NCBI GenBank assembly: GCA_030278955.1 | Contig: JAOANR010000003.1 | Location: 62,820,195 to 62,884,194, forward strand | DNA from: Hygrophila difformis | Lineage: Eukaryota > Streptophyta > Magnoliopsida > Lamiales > Acanthaceae | Direction of reading: 5' to 3' | Length of the DNA stretch: 64,000 bases | Shown: positions 22,525 through 34,632 of the stretch, piece after piece | How the letters are laid out: every line of letters starts with the position of its first letter | Numbering within the stretch: the first letter of the stretch is position 1 | Translations under genes and position numbers: made by a program | The notes under the pieces: model-generated | Told to the model about the DNA's origin: nothing | What the model saw: only the letters and a program-made list of their open reading frames with translations | Databases searched by the model: none

Positions 22525-22671
22525 GTGTAACGTGTGTAACTTCTTCCATCATTGTCGGATGAGATTGTTGTAACTGATCCAATATAAATAGATGCCAAGA
22601 CTCTGCCAAAGATGTGTGCAGGAGTCTATTTCTTCTCCTTCCTTTTCTTCCTTTCTTATTGCTTTCCTTTA
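22525..22671 (+). repeat. Copia 3' LTR, right piece
   Basis: The remaining 147 bases of the copia LTR after the Gypsy A insertion. It ends CTTTCCTTTA followed by the duplicated ATATT. Confidence 0.93.
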
Positions 22672-22676
22672 ATATT

Positions 22677-23069
22677 ATACTCAAGTGATGCTTTTATAGA
22701 CACTCTAATCAGTTGCTACAATATCACATCTCCACTGCTAAGAATCAAATCGGATGCATCGGACCAAAGGAACAATATAAATATGGTAAGGCAAAGCTGG
22801 AAACGGGTAGAAGGATCGGGTAATGGGAATAGAAGGACCATCTATGCATTGTACACAAAGACATTCACGGCGTGTTGCGAAGTCGATTCCACAACATTGT
22901 GAGGTCCAAATCAGTATTCTAGTAATATACAAGAAGCTCATACACTACTCCCAGGCAAAAATATTGAGGTTGCTAGACAATTGCAGCAACTGCAGCAACC
23001 CCTATACTGTAGCCGTGCCCCCTGCTAGATATCATCCAACATCAATAACATTCCCTTCTCCCTCTCTTT
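22677..23069 (-). pseudogene. Retrosequence, continuation of 6471-6863
   Basis: Sequence of the same mixed composition as 6485-6863 that becomes contiguous with it when copia is removed. It is cut on its right by Gypsy B at 23075. Short open stretches only. No domain recognised. Confidence 0.4.
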
Positions 23070-25438
23070 TATAGTATAACACTCCGTAAAAATTTTAATA
23101 GAAATTTAAATTTTTATAAATAAATATTCAAAATTTCTCATAAATAAAATTTTTAGAACATGAAAGGAAAAGATATTTACTTTTAAAGTGCAATTTTATC
23201 TTAGCTGAGAATTAAGTTTAAGGAGTTAAAAACTTTTAAATATGAGACTATTAAATTAGCGTATAAGTATTAACCTATAAATTATCAAGAATTTAATTAA
23301 GTCCCCTAGTTTGTGTGTACGAGTTGGATTAAACATTACCAAAGGCAATTAAGTTAAACCAAATTATCCAAAGAGGGTACCGAATAGAAATATAATGACC
23401 AAAATAGACAAGCTTATGAACTATTGGACTCGAAATAAATGTTATTGGACATGAGTAAGTGACGAAATAAATAATCACGGACGGAATAAAATATTTAGCC
23501 AATTAAATTGTGGAACTTGAGGACAAACCAAATTTTAATTAGCGAAATGTTTAATTATTATCTCCCAAGACCTCGACCAATTTGTCTACGGAAACTCATT
23601 ACTAAGTGAGTTAAACCCATTGATTTGTTTATAAGTAATCGAATTAAATAATAATACACTTGATTATTGTGACAAGGAAATCCACTACTAGGTAAATTAA
23701 ATCCATTAATCCAATCAACCATATTACGATAGTAAGATTAAATATTAAATTTAGGAAGTATTAATTAAGTTCATGACAAATGATAATTTAAATCCTAAAC
23801 TCGCGTAATGGGCAAACGTTAGGAATTTTTGAGTTAATGTTATACTAAATGAAATTGGACTCAAATTATATTACAAATTAATCATTAATATTAATACTTG
23901 ACCAATTGAATAAATTATCTAGCGACCCATTTAACGATTAATTATCCGGATTAAGGAATTCGAAGTGGTGAGTCATTTCACTAAAGGTGATATATTAATA
24001 GATGAACTAATCTATTGAATAACACAATTTATGAGTTAAGCTATAAAATTAGGTCCGTGTAATTAAATTAAAACACTAAAATTATTAGGAATTGTCCGGC
24101 CGTTAAATTGCGATTGTCCCGAATTGGAGAAAATAGAGTTTCGAATTATTCGTAAGTATTGAAGTAAATAACATTAAAGGTGGATTGGATTATAAGATTA
24201 AGTCCCTACAAATTATATTAAAATAGATGATCATTTCATTGTTGGGAATTGATAAATTGTCCAACTTTGACTAGCAATTGTCCCGACTTGGGAAATTTGG
24301 AAATTTGAATTTTTTTGGCTAACGGTGCCAATTAATAAATAATTTAAATCAATTAAATCTATTATGTTAAGAGATAAGTGTTATAAAATTATTAAGTCCA
24401 TAATTGAAACTAATTAGTTGATTAAGTCCATAATTTTGATGAATTAAATCAATTAAGTCCATTAAGTGAATGGATTGGAGTATTGGAATTGGGCCATTTA
24501 ATTAGAACAAGTCTAGTACCAATAGCCCAATACCATTGACTTAGGCCCATTTGGAGCAAGCCCAACCCAATCAAACCCTAACCCTAAACCTAGGTTGCTG
24601 CCGCCGCCCTCGCCGGATTCCGGCACCGCCACCACCGCCGACGAACCTCCGGCCACCACCAAATCTTCCCCCTTTTCCATTTTTTCCGGAAACCGCACAA
24701 CCCGTAGCCCCTGCCGCCGTTTGCCACCACCACCGCGGCCTCCGCCGCCCCTGCTCCACCACATCCGCCCTCATTTCGCCACCACCCCTGCCATCTCCTT
24801 CCCAAACCGCAGCAGCCCCACCACCATCTCTCTTCCACCACCACCACAAAACCTCCATCATCAAATCAACAAAACCAACAAACAAATAAAGAAAAAAAAA
24901 GAAGGAGACAGAGAAGAGACGCGACAGGGACAGAGAAGGGCGGAGGGGGAACGCCGCTGGAGTCAAACCCCGTCGCCGCCGCTCACGGCAGTCGCCGCCG
25001 CCGCTTGCCTATCGCCGTCTTCATTTCACCACCACCACCGGCGGACCACCATCTCCCAAATCTCACTCCAACAACCACCATTTTCGTCCTTCTTCCCCTA
25101 CCATCACCGCCGCCTCCAACTCTCAAATCGGCCATCATCACCACCCAACGCCACCAGCCCCTTCCTCGTCGAATCCCCCAACAAAATAGAAAACCAAGAC
25201 AAGAACAAAAAAAAAAAAAGAGAAAATAGAGAAGAGGAAGGAGAAGGGGATGTGGGCGGCGGGTAAAAGGGGGGAGGAGAAGAGAGATGGGAAAAATCTG
25301 AAGGAAATGAGGAGGGGTGGCGTGTAGAAAGGAATGATTAGATGGGGATTGATTGGAATAAGTGGATACATGTGGGTTTAAAGGGGTGAACAATGGAGAG
25401 GCATTTTTGTCCGGATAAAACCATGCTGTACTCTTGCC

Positions 25439-25446
25439 TATAAAAT
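25439..25446 (+). promoter_or_regulatory. LTR TATA box (Gypsy B)
   Basis: TATAAAAT with a C-rich initiator region downstream; transcript start expected near 25470. The copy in the 3' LTR is at about 33010. Confidence 0.65.
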
Positions 25447-26353
25447 CCCCCATCCCTGCCCCTTTCCCACACGCCCACACCCTCCATTTCTTCTCCCTTT
25501 TTCTATCTTGGTATTGCCTTCCTCCGGTATTCAATTATTCTATGCATTTTGTTTGTTGTTGGTGTTTCTTAGTTCCACCGGGTTATTATTAGAAAATCGG
25601 CCTTGTAGGAGTATTCCCGGTAAGATTTGTTTAAGTTAAGAATTTTAGTTATTTTAAATATTATTTTAGTAAGAGAACCATTATAGCATATAAATTAATA
25701 TTAGAATATTTTTCTTAGTCACGTAGCTGTAAAGGATTATCTGCTCGTAGCCTGTGCGTGTGTCATCTCCATTCCATCTTCGGTGACTGTAAGTAGATTT
25801 TTACTCTTTGGAGTAAAAGCCAAATTTATTTAGCTTAAGCATGAATTTTAAATACCGTTTTCTTATTTTTAAATTTATGCTTATAGCTCCCTACTGCTTT
25901 TGGATTATTGGTATGCCATTTTACGGTGCTTTATACTGTTCACAACTATTCTCAAATCCTACGGATTTTTGAGCTCATTGTTACGGGGGCTGGGTCTGGG
26001 TATGGGCTGGTTGCCCAACTCCTACGTTGTTGTGCACTTAATCGCCACACGGGGACTCTTGGGGCTATCCAGGCGGTTCCATATCTGATTCCAGTGGTGG
26101 GTTTCGAGGAAATTTCTTACCTCCCCCACACCCTTGCGTGTATGTGCAGTTTGAGCCCGCTGGGATCCTGCACATCACAGTGGCTGGGATTTTACATCTC
26201 GGTAACGCATATTGCTGTATTAACTATTCCCGGGTTAGATTAATATTGACTTTATGTACAAATTATTCTCGTTTTTAGCATACCATTACCATAACTGTTG
26301 CTTTTAAATTATTTCTGCTACCCTACCTCCTCCGGGAGTAAACTTCTACTTAC

Positions 26354-26373
26354 TCAGCGATTGTTTTCGCTGA
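26354..26373 (+). promoter_or_regulatory. Branch-point hairpin in Gypsy B LTR
   Basis: TCAGCGA and TCGCTGA pair around a 6-base loop. GCTGACT on the 3' arm fits a branch point. The AG at 26400-26401 lies 28 bases beyond. The 3' LTR copy is at 33925-33944. Confidence 0.5.
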
Positions 26374-27059
26374 CTCTACACTTGTCACCATTTCCTTTCA
26401 GGTTTCAGATCTGCAAGGTTCGTTAGAGCATATTTTGCACGGGCACGGTACGGGGTAACAGTTATAAGAATGAATATTTTTAAAATCCCCTATGGGGATA
26501 GAACTTATTTCTTGGCATAGATCGATCATTCTTTTATGAGGCAAAGATAATTTTTATAAAGCATGGGAAATTATTTATCAAGCATGGATGATTATTTGGG
26601 TTTTATCCCGTTTATGCAAACGTTGTGCCCTACTGTTTAAACGATGCATTTTTGCATTTAGCAGTGTTATTTTTGAAATGCAAGATAGACAACCCCTTAT
26701 TATTATATTTTTGAAATGCGAGGTACAACCTCTTTTAAAATAAAAATTTCCATGGATTTATTCCGTTCCTATTATTGAGCTCCTTTGAGGAATGCGTTCC
26801 TCCGTTTGGTTCCGCTATACCAAACATTTTTATTAAGCTTATTTTATACTTGTTACGGTATTATAAGCTTTTGTGCAGAGTATATGCTAACTTGCCCGGG
26901 AAGTGGTTAGCATATGCATTAAACTCTGATGTTCTGCACCCATTATTTTTAGCCTTAGCGTATTTCGGGCGAACCGGGATACGTGGCGGTAGCACCCCAC
27001 CCATTGTTTGAGCACTTTTCTCCCGCTGCAATCTTTATAAAAATGGGGGTGTTACAGTT

Positions 27060-27071
27060 TGGTATCAGAGC
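27060..27071 (+). other. Primer binding site, initiator tRNA-Met type (Gypsy B)
   Basis: TGGTATCAGAGC starts three bases after the 5' LTR end, followed by a GCTCT-rich inverted word. Confidence 0.9.
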
Positions 27072-27084
27072 ATTTTGCTCTTGG

Positions 27085-27400
27085 AATTTGTGCATTTAAA
27101 TTATTTAAAATTTATGCACCAAAAATTATTTTGAAAGTTCTATGGCTATGCAAGTAGTGTATTCAAAATTATTAAATTTTTACACTAAAAGCATTGGAAG
27201 TATTTTTGCGATGGAAAAATGTGCATTTAAATTACTTAAATTTTTGCACATTAGGGATTATTTTTAAAGCATGATTGCTATGCTAGTAGTGCATTTAAAA
27301 TTTTTAAAATTTGTGCACGAAGAAATTATTTTTGAAGCATTTTTCCCAAGAAAGTAGTGCATTTAAATTATTGCAATTTTTGCACGAAAATAATTTTTGA
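27085..27400 (+). repeat. Imperfect tandem repeat in Gypsy B leader
   Basis: Four to five diverged units of roughly 65-85 bp, each with GTGCATTTAAA... and an inverted TTTGCAC arm, so each can fold. It lies between the primer site and the coiled-coil frame, as the minisatellite does in Gypsy A. Confidence 0.7.
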
Positions 27401-27528
27401 AAAGACTATGCCAAGTGTTTTAAAAGTTATAAAGTTATATTTGGGGATGGGAACACACACACATTATGCATATAGGCACGAGCAGAATTGTAGTTGTTAT
27501 AAGTTATTCTGACAAGGGTTTTTCCCAG

Positions 27529-27975
27529 ATGTCGGACCCGGCACTTTTGGCCTTTAGTGACACCGTGGCCCACTTGACTAGGGACGTGGCCAAGCTCGAG
27601 CACGAAGTCTGCGGCCTTGAGGCCAGGAAAGCCCAATTGAGGGCAAGGCTGAAAGAGGTGGAAGCTCAGGTGGAGACTGAGTTGCGCCTGAAGGTGCTAA
27701 TGCAGGACTACCTCGAGGCTGTCGCTCAGCGACAGGATGGCGAGATTGCGAGACAGCGACAGCGGATCGCTGCGCTGGAGACACACACCATCTCGCTCTT
27801 CAAGGAGCTTCACCATCTTAGGACTGAGTGGGGACCCGAGGGGTGGATGCGCACGGACATACTAGACCGTATCCATAAGTACACTTCTATGGAGAACGCG
27901 CCCGCGTCCACCAGTGCAGCGGCAGCTGGGGAACCCGCGCAAGAGGGGTCAGACCACGAGGGTTCCGACGAGTAG
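27529..27975 (+). CDS. Coiled-coil, acidic-tail protein of Gypsy B (unknown function)
   Basis: 148 codons from the ATG at 27529. An earlier in-frame ATG at 27466 would add 21 residues, but the later start follows directly on TTTTTCCCAG, an acceptor-like sequence. Residues about 10-105 are a long charged helix (RDVAKLEHEVCGLEARKAQL...), strongly coiled-coil in pattern. WGPEGWMRTDILDRI near residue 110 may be a short globular contact. The tail is Ala-rich then acidic. No gag zinc knuckle or protease. GC content is much higher than the flanking AT-rich DNA, suggesting purifying selection or separate origin. Its placement matches the Gypsy A frame at 14294, but direct sequence similarity between them is weak. 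Confidence 0.6.
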   Translation: MSDPALLAFSDTVAHLTRDVAKLEHEVCGLEARKAQLRARLKEVEAQVETELRLKVLMQDYLEAVAQRQDGEIARQRQRIAALETHTISLFKELHHLRTEWGPEGWMRTDILDRIHKYTSMENAPASTSAAAAGEPAQEGSDHEGSDE

Positions 27976-28745
27976 GATGAGGGACTCGATCATTTCCGTC
28001 ATGAGCCGTCTTCCACCCATCTCTAGCTACCTTCACGTATCACATTTCCTTAGTGTCTAGTTCCCAGAACCTAGTCGCTTTATTTAGGACCTATTATGTA
28101 GACGATGCCTACAGTAGATGACGGTACTTGCACTTAGTTTTACTTTTATCATCGGTAGGATCTCGGGGACGTTTACCCCAACAGTAGATCTACCAAATCA
28201 CGGCGTTGTATCGAACCGGCCTTGAGCCATTTTCAGTTTCGGATATATGACTGAACTTCTACTATTATGCTTTGCCTTCGGGGTAATTATGGACTAAATT
28301 AAGGTTATGCCTTAGGATTGTGAGAACACGATTTATATGATAGCTACGATAATCACACGGATAACCAATAATAAGATTTTCCGAAATTTTATATGGTCTT
28401 AAAGATAAGACGCGAGTGCCATGTAAGGGCACCAAAGAAATTTTAAACTCACCACGAGTTCTATAAAATATTTACGAAGTTCCCCTAAATTCATATGCCA
28501 AATTGGCAAGGGAAATTGAATATTTGTCAAGATATTCTTGAGGGAGCAATTGCCTCAATGACCACTTAAAGGATTAACTTAAGTCATTAAATTCTATTCC
28601 TTTAGGTTTAAGGACTTGGAACCCAATCCTTGATTAAAATAATATGCTAAGTAAGGCTCGATGGAATCATTAGAAATTATTTTCCCAAATATGCTATGTA
28701 AAAGGATTCTCCTTCACAAATAATAATAATAATAATAATAATAAC

Positions 28746-28798
<53 letters not shown>

Positions 28799-30604
28799 GA
28801 GTGTTGACGACAAAAAAGAAAAAAAATAATAATAAAAATAAATAAATAAAATAAAATAAAATAAAATAAATATACAAGGAAATATAATACGATGGATTAA
28901 ATACTATGGATCGCCAAGGACGAAGTTTATCGAGGACGAAAGAGTGCACACCCAATAAAATATAAGATTCATAATTACCAAAATATGGTGGATAAATCTT
29001 AGTGGGAAATGTAATTTATCAAGGTGATAACCCACCAAACAAGGAAATTCTTTGTCAAAAATTATTGTCATTCGAAAATAATGAATATCAATTAAAGATG
29101 ACTTATTAAAAGGGAGAGCTAGCAAGAAGACATGGTAAGAAGGATATTTATTATAAAATTTTATAGGCCAAGCATTTGAACCTATACCACTTTCGTGTAA
29201 CCCTTGGTCGGGTATGCATAGAGGATAACTAACTAGCATTTGGAAATTTCAAATTGATGGGAACTTTGTAATAATTAAAAGATTCTCATGGGTACGACTA
29301 AAGACGATTAGTAGTTAACTTTATACATAATTATTTCCGGATTAAGGATGAACGGAGTTGGATTTTTCCAAGTGATTTAAATTTTATCTACTTAAGGTTG
29401 AACAGGAGGAACTCACCACACTACTTTTAAGATTAAAGAATACTCCAAGTATGATGAATAATTAAAGGATCAAATACCAAACAAGAATGACCACATAGTT
29501 CAAAATAAATTTTACCTAATAGCGACACCTTACGAACAAGAAGAGCGGGACTTGTTAAGGATTGATAAGGTACTCAAAGGAAACCCGTCAGTTTAACCGA
29601 GTTATCGTAAGTCTTAATAAAATAGTGTAACCAATAAATTTTTGTCCAAAACTCACCCCGGATACCTTTTGGAGAAGTATGAGATACGAGAAATTAAGAA
29701 GCGGGTAAATGAGATGTCTATTTTCATCCTCCTATGAAAAGAATAAAATCACGTAGTCGCTAGCATATCCCGGTAGAGAAAGCGTCGAAAGAAAAATGGA
29801 CCAACCTATGTTTAACCAACGCATAAAATCATTTAGAAATATCGACAAGAACACCTAATTCAAATGGACATACCCTTGGATGAGTAATTTAAAAAGAGAC
29901 ATGGGTAATCTCTAGGTAATATAGGAGCATGATAATAATTGGAAAACTCTCGTAGGTAACCGACTAAAGGACATGCGTAATATGAAAAACAAGTTGAGTG
30001 GGATATCCTAAGGGTTAAAGAAAATTCATTGGATCGAGCTTGAAGAATTCACCGCAGTATTTTTGGATTTGAGAACACCTCATGCATAATAAATAATTGT
30101 TGAACCAAATATAAAACAAGGTTGACAAAGTGTTTCGTCACGAATAAATAGATTTTTCCTAGCGACATCGTACCAACAAGAAAAGTGGGATTTATTAAGG
30201 ATTGAGAGTACGCCCGAAAGATTAACTAAGTCATCGAATCACTTTAGGGTGAAATAGAAACGAGTAGTCAAGGAATAATTAAATGACATAGTAAAGCACA
30301 GTGCGGTTAGTACATTCCGCTAAGGGAGGCGACACAAGAATAACAATGGACCGACGGGCGTCAATGACTGAGGACCATAGGAAAAATTATTTAGGTTCAT
30401 GACGAATTAAAATTCGATAATAATGAAAAGATGGTACCAGTAACGTGAAGGATTTAACATAAAAGGTTGAAAGAGGATATCAAGGATAGACACCTGAAAC
30501 GGTTTGAAGAAAATTAAGAATGATAGGACCTTGGAATATTTTTCTATAAGGATATAAATTTAGGAAATATCCCCTAGTTATAACTGTACATTAGTTCTGC
30601 CTAG
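27976..30604. other. Gypsy B interior without credible genes
   Basis: 2.6 kb of AT-rich sequence with only short, uncorrelated open stretches. It contains an AAT microsatellite (28719-28799) and a diverged two-copy repeat (about 29390-29800 against 30030-30345). No gag or pol motif was found on either strand. Confidence 0.7.
28719..28799. repeat. (AAT)n microsatellite
   Basis: About 27 AAT/TAA triplets with one AAC interruption. A related A-rich AAAAT tract follows at 28820-28870. The poly-Ile open frame on the minus strand here is an artefact. Confidence 0.95.
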
Positions 30605-30624
30605 AGGCTTCGAGGGCGAAGCCT
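30605..30624 (+). promoter_or_regulatory. Pre-polypurine-tract hairpin (Gypsy B)
   Basis: An 8-bp stem, AGGCTTCG with CGAAGCCT around AGGG, six bases before the polypurine tract at 30631. Three outer pairs differ from Gypsy A with pairing kept. Confidence 0.75.
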
Positions 30625-30630
30625 TATTTT

Positions 30631-30643
30631 AAGGAGGGTAGAC
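30631..30643 (+). other. Polypurine tract of Gypsy B
   Basis: AAGGAGGGTAGA plus C, the same as in Gypsy A, immediately before the 3' LTR. Confidence 0.88.
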
Positions 30644-33600
30644 TATAACACTCCGTAAAAATTTTAATAGAAATTTAAATTTTTATAAATAAATATTCAA
30701 AATTTCTCATAAATAAAATTTTTAGAACATGAAAGGAAAAGATATTTACTTTTAAAGTGCAATTTTATCTTAGCTGAGAATTAAGTTTAAGGAGTTAAAA
30801 ACTTTTAAATATGAGACTATTAAATTAGCGTATAAGTATTAACCTATAAATTATCAAGAATTTAATTAAGTCCCCTAGTTTGTGTGTACGAGTTGGATTA
30901 AACATTACCAAAGGCAATTAAGTTAAACCAAATTATCCAAAGAGGGTACCGAATAGAAATATAATGACCAAAATAGACGAGCTTATGAACTATTGGACTC
31001 GAAATAAATGTTATTGGACATGAGTAAGTGACGAAATAAATAATCACGGACGGAATAAAATATTTAGCCAATTAAATTGTGGAACTTGAGGACAAACCAA
31101 ATTTTAATTAGCGAAATGTTTAATTATTATCTCCCAAGACCTCGACCAATTTGTCTACGGAAACTCATTACTAAGTGAGTTAAACCCATTGATTTGTTTA
31201 TAAGTAATCGAATTAAATAATAATACACTTGATTATTGTGACAAGGAAATCCACTACTAGGTAAATTAAATCCATTAATCCAATCAACCATATTACGATA
31301 GTAAGATTAAATATTAAATTTAGGAAGTATTAATTAAGTTCATGACAAATGATAATTTAAATCCTAAACTCGCGTAATGGGCAAACGTTAGGAATTTTTG
31401 AGTTAATGTTATACTAAATGAAATTGGACTCAAATTATATTACAAATTAATCATTAATATTAATACTTGACCAATTGAATAAATTATCTAGCGACCCATT
31501 TAACGATTAATTATCCGGATTAAGGAATTCGAAGTGGTGAGTCATTTCACTAAAGGTGATATATTAATAGATGAACTAATCTATTGAATAACACAATTTA
31601 TGAGTTAAGCTATAAAATTAGGTCCGTGTAATTAAATTAAAACACTAAAATTATTAGGAATTGTCCGGCCGTTAAATTGCGATTGTCCCGAATTGGAGAA
31701 AATAGAGTTTCGAATTATTCGTAAGTATTGAAGTAAATAACATTAAAGGTGGATTGGATTATAAGATTAAGTCCCTACAAATTATATTAAAATAGATGAT
31801 CATTTCATTGTTGGGAATTGATAAATTGTCCAACTTTGACTAGCAATTGTCCCGACTTGGGAAGTTTGGAAATTTGAATTTTTTTGGCTAACGGTGCCAA
31901 TTAATAAATAATTTAAATCAATTAAATCTATTATGTTAAGAGATAAGTGTTATAAAATTATTAAGTCCATAATTGAAACTAATTAGTTGATTAAGTCCAT
32001 AATTTTGATGAATTAAATCAATTAAGTCCATTAAGTGAATGGATTGGAGTATTGGAATTGGGCCATTTAATTAGAACAAGTCTAGTACCAATAGCCCAAT
32101 ACCATTGACTTAGGCCCATTTGGAGCAAGCCCAACCCAATCAAACCCTAACCCTAAACCTAGGTTGCTGCCGCCGCCCTCGCCGGATTCCGGCGCCGCCA
32201 CCACCGCCGACGAACCTCCGGCCACCACCAAATCTTCCCCCTTTTCCATTTTTTCCGGAAACCGCACAACCCGTAGCCCCTGCCGCCGTTTGCCACCACC
32301 ACCGCGGCCTCCGCCGCCCCTGCTCCACCACATCCGCCCTCATTTCGCCACCACCCCTGCCATCTCCTTCCCAAACCGCAGCAGCCCCACCACCATCTCT
32401 CTTCCACCACCACCACAAAACCTCCATCATCAAATCAACAAAACCAACAAACAAATAAAGAAAAAAAAAAGAAGGAGACAGAGAAGAGACGCGACAGGGA
32501 CAGAGAAGGGCGGAGGGGGAACGCCGCTGGAGTCAAACCCCGTCGCCGCCGCTCACGGCAGTCGCCGCCGCCGCTTGCCTATCGCCGTCTTCATTTCACC
32601 ACCACCACCGGCGGACCACCATCTCCCAAATCTCACTCCAACAACCACCATTTTCGTCCTTCTTCCCCTACCATCACCGCCGCCTCCAACTCTCAAATCG
32701 GCCATCATCACCACCCAACGCCACCAGCCCCTTCCTCGTCGAATCCCCCAACAAAATAGAAAACCAAGACAAGAACAAAAAAAAAAAAAAAGAGAAAATA
32801 GAGAAGAGGAAGGAGAAGGGGATGTGGGCGGCGGGTAAAAGGGGGGAGGAGAAGAGAGATGGGAAAAATCTGAAGGAAATGAGGAGGGGTGGCGTGTAGA
32901 AAGGAATGATTAGATGGGGATTGATTGGAATAAGTGGATACATGTGGGTTTAAAGGGGTGAACAATGGAGAGGCATTTTTGTCCGGATAAAACCATGCTG
33001 TACTCTTGCCTATAAAATCCCCATCCCTGCCCCTTTCCCACACGCCCACACCCTCCATTTCTTCTCCCTTTTTCTATCTTGGTATTGCCTTCCTCCGGTA
33101 TTCAATTATTCTATGCATTTTGTTTGTTGTTGGTGTTTCTTAGTTCCACCGGGTTATTATTAGAAAATCGGCCTTGTAGGAGTATTCCCGGTAAGATTTG
33201 TTTAAGTTAAGAATTTTAGTTATTTTAAATATTATTTTAGTAAGAGAACCATTATAGCATATAAATTAATATTAGAATATTTTTCTTAGTCACGTAGCTG
33301 TAAAGGATTATCTGCTCGTAGCCTGTGCGTGTGTCATCTCCATTCCATCTTCGGTGACTGTAAGTAGATTTTTACTCTTTGGAGTAAAAGCCAAATTTAT
33401 TTAGCTTAAGCATGAATTTTAAATACCGTTTTCTTATTTTTAAATTTATGCTTATAGCTCCCTACTGCTTTTGGATTATTGGTATGCCATTTTACGGTGC
33501 TTTATACTGTTCACAACTATTCTCAAATCCTACGGATTTTTGAGCTCATTGTTACGGGGGCTGGGTCTGGGTATGGGCTGGCTGCCCAACTCCTACGTTG

Positions 33601-34627
33601 TTGTGCACTTAATCGCCACACGGGGACTCTTGGGGCTATCCAGGCGGTTCCATATCTGATTCCAGTGGTGGGTTTCGAGGAAATTTCTTACCTCCCCCAC
33701 ACCCTTGCGTGTATGTGCAGTTTGAGCCCGCTGGGATCCTGCACATCACAGTGGCTGGGATTTTACATCTCGGTAACGCATATTGCTGTATTAACTATTC
33801 CCGGGTTAGATTAATATTGACTTTATGTACAAATTATTCTCGTTTTTAGCATACCATTACCATAACTGTTGCTTTTAAATTATTTCTGCTACCCTACCTC
33901 CTCCGGGAGTAAACTTCTACTTACTCAGCGATTGTTTTCGCTGACTCTACACTTGTCACCATTTCCTTTCAGGTTTCAGATCTGCAAGGTTCGTTAGAGC
34001 ATATTTTGCACGGGCACGGTACGGGGTAACAGTTATAAGAATGAATATTTTTAAAATCCCCTATGGGGATAGAACTTATTTCTTCGCATAGATCGATCAT
34101 TCTTTTATGAGGCAAAGATAATTTTTATAAAGCATGGGAAATTATTTATCAAGCATGGATGATTATTTGGGTTTTATCCCGTTTATGCAAACGTTGTGCC
34201 CTACTGTTTAAACGATGCATTTTTGCATTTAGCAGTGTTATTTTTGAAATGCAAGATAGACAACCCCTTATTATTATATTTTTGAAATGCGAGGTACAAC
34301 CTCTTTTAAAATAAAAATTTCCATGGATTTATTCCATTCCTATTATTGAGCTCCTTTGAGGAATGCGTTCCTCCGTTTGGTTCCGCTATACCAAACATTT
34401 TTATTAAGCTTATTTTATACTTGTTACGGTATTATAAGCTTTTGTGCAGAGTATATGCTAACTTGCCCGGGAAGTGGTTAGCATATGCATTAAACTCTGA
34501 TGTTCTGCACCCATTATTTTTAGCCTTAGCGTATTTCGGGCGAACCGGGATACGTGGCGGTAGCACCCCACCCATTGTTTGAGCACTTTTCTCCCGCTGC
34601 AATCTTTATAAAAATGGGGGTGTTACA
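30644..34627 (+). repeat. Gypsy B 3' LTR
   Basis: 3,984 bp. It differs from the 5' copy by six substitutions seen by eye, plus A-runs longer by one and two and a C-run shorter by one, which accounts exactly for the two-base length difference. Confidence 0.95.
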
Positions 34628-34632
34628 TATAG

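Larger units (their letters stand above)
6864..22671 (+). mobile_element. Ty1/copia retrotransposon (full span, 3' LTR split by Gypsy A)
   Basis: The element is flanked by the 5-bp duplication ATATT (6859-6863 and 22672-22676). The LTRs are 208 bp each: the 5' copy is 6864-7071 and the 3' copy is 11223-11283 plus 22525-22671. They begin TGTTAAAATT, end CTTTCCTTTA (TG...TA rather than TG...CA), and look identical by eye. The primer site (7072) and a G-rich polypurine tract (about 11211-11222) are in place. Domain order gag, protease, integrase, RT, RNase H is copia-type. The short LTR and gag type suggest the Ale/Retrofit lineage (inference). Gypsy A sits inside the 3' LTR at 11284-22519. Confidence 0.95.
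23075..27056 (+). repeat. Gypsy B 5' LTR
   Basis: Starts TATAACACTCCG (TA instead of TG, the same in the 3' copy) and ends GGGGGTGTTACA. GGCCCA/GCCCAA words and AAACCCTAACCC are at 24491-24590. A CCGCCGCC/CCACC-rich stretch at 24600-25180 gives spurious Pro/His-rich frames. TATA box TATAAAAT at 25439-25446. Donors have GT at 25620 and 25789. Hairpin TCAGCGA/TCGCTGA at 26354-26373, acceptor AG at 26400-26401. ACGTGGCGGTAGCACCCC near 26981. Confidence 0.95.
23075..34627 (+). mobile_element. Gypsy B: large non-autonomous Ty3/gypsy-like retrotransposon
   Basis: An 11,553-bp element flanked by TATAG (23070-23074 and 34628-34632). LTRs are 3,982 bp (23075-27056) and 3,984 bp (30644-34627). By eye they differ at six substitutions and three homopolymer lengths, about 0.15 percent, so insertion is recent. 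The 3.6-kb interior has a tRNA-Met primer site, a tandem repeat, one coiled-coil frame, and then 2.7 kb with no credible coding region. A hairpin and polypurine tract like those of Gypsy A precede the 3' LTR. Confidence 0.95.

Noticed and set aside
24573..24590. Interstitial telomere repeat (CCCTAAC words)
   Set aside because: Only two to three units; better explained as a telo-box promoter element.
24513..25534. Several overlapping 80-220 codon frames rich in Pro, His, Gly or Trp on both strands (and again at 32082-33058)
   Set aside because: They lie in a CCR-repeat-rich part of the Gypsy B LTR, overlap one another on both strands, have no domain, and occur in both LTR copies as expected of low-complexity sequence.
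28677..28955. 92-codon minus-strand frame with a long Ile run
   Set aside because: It is a direct translation of the (AAT)n microsatellite.
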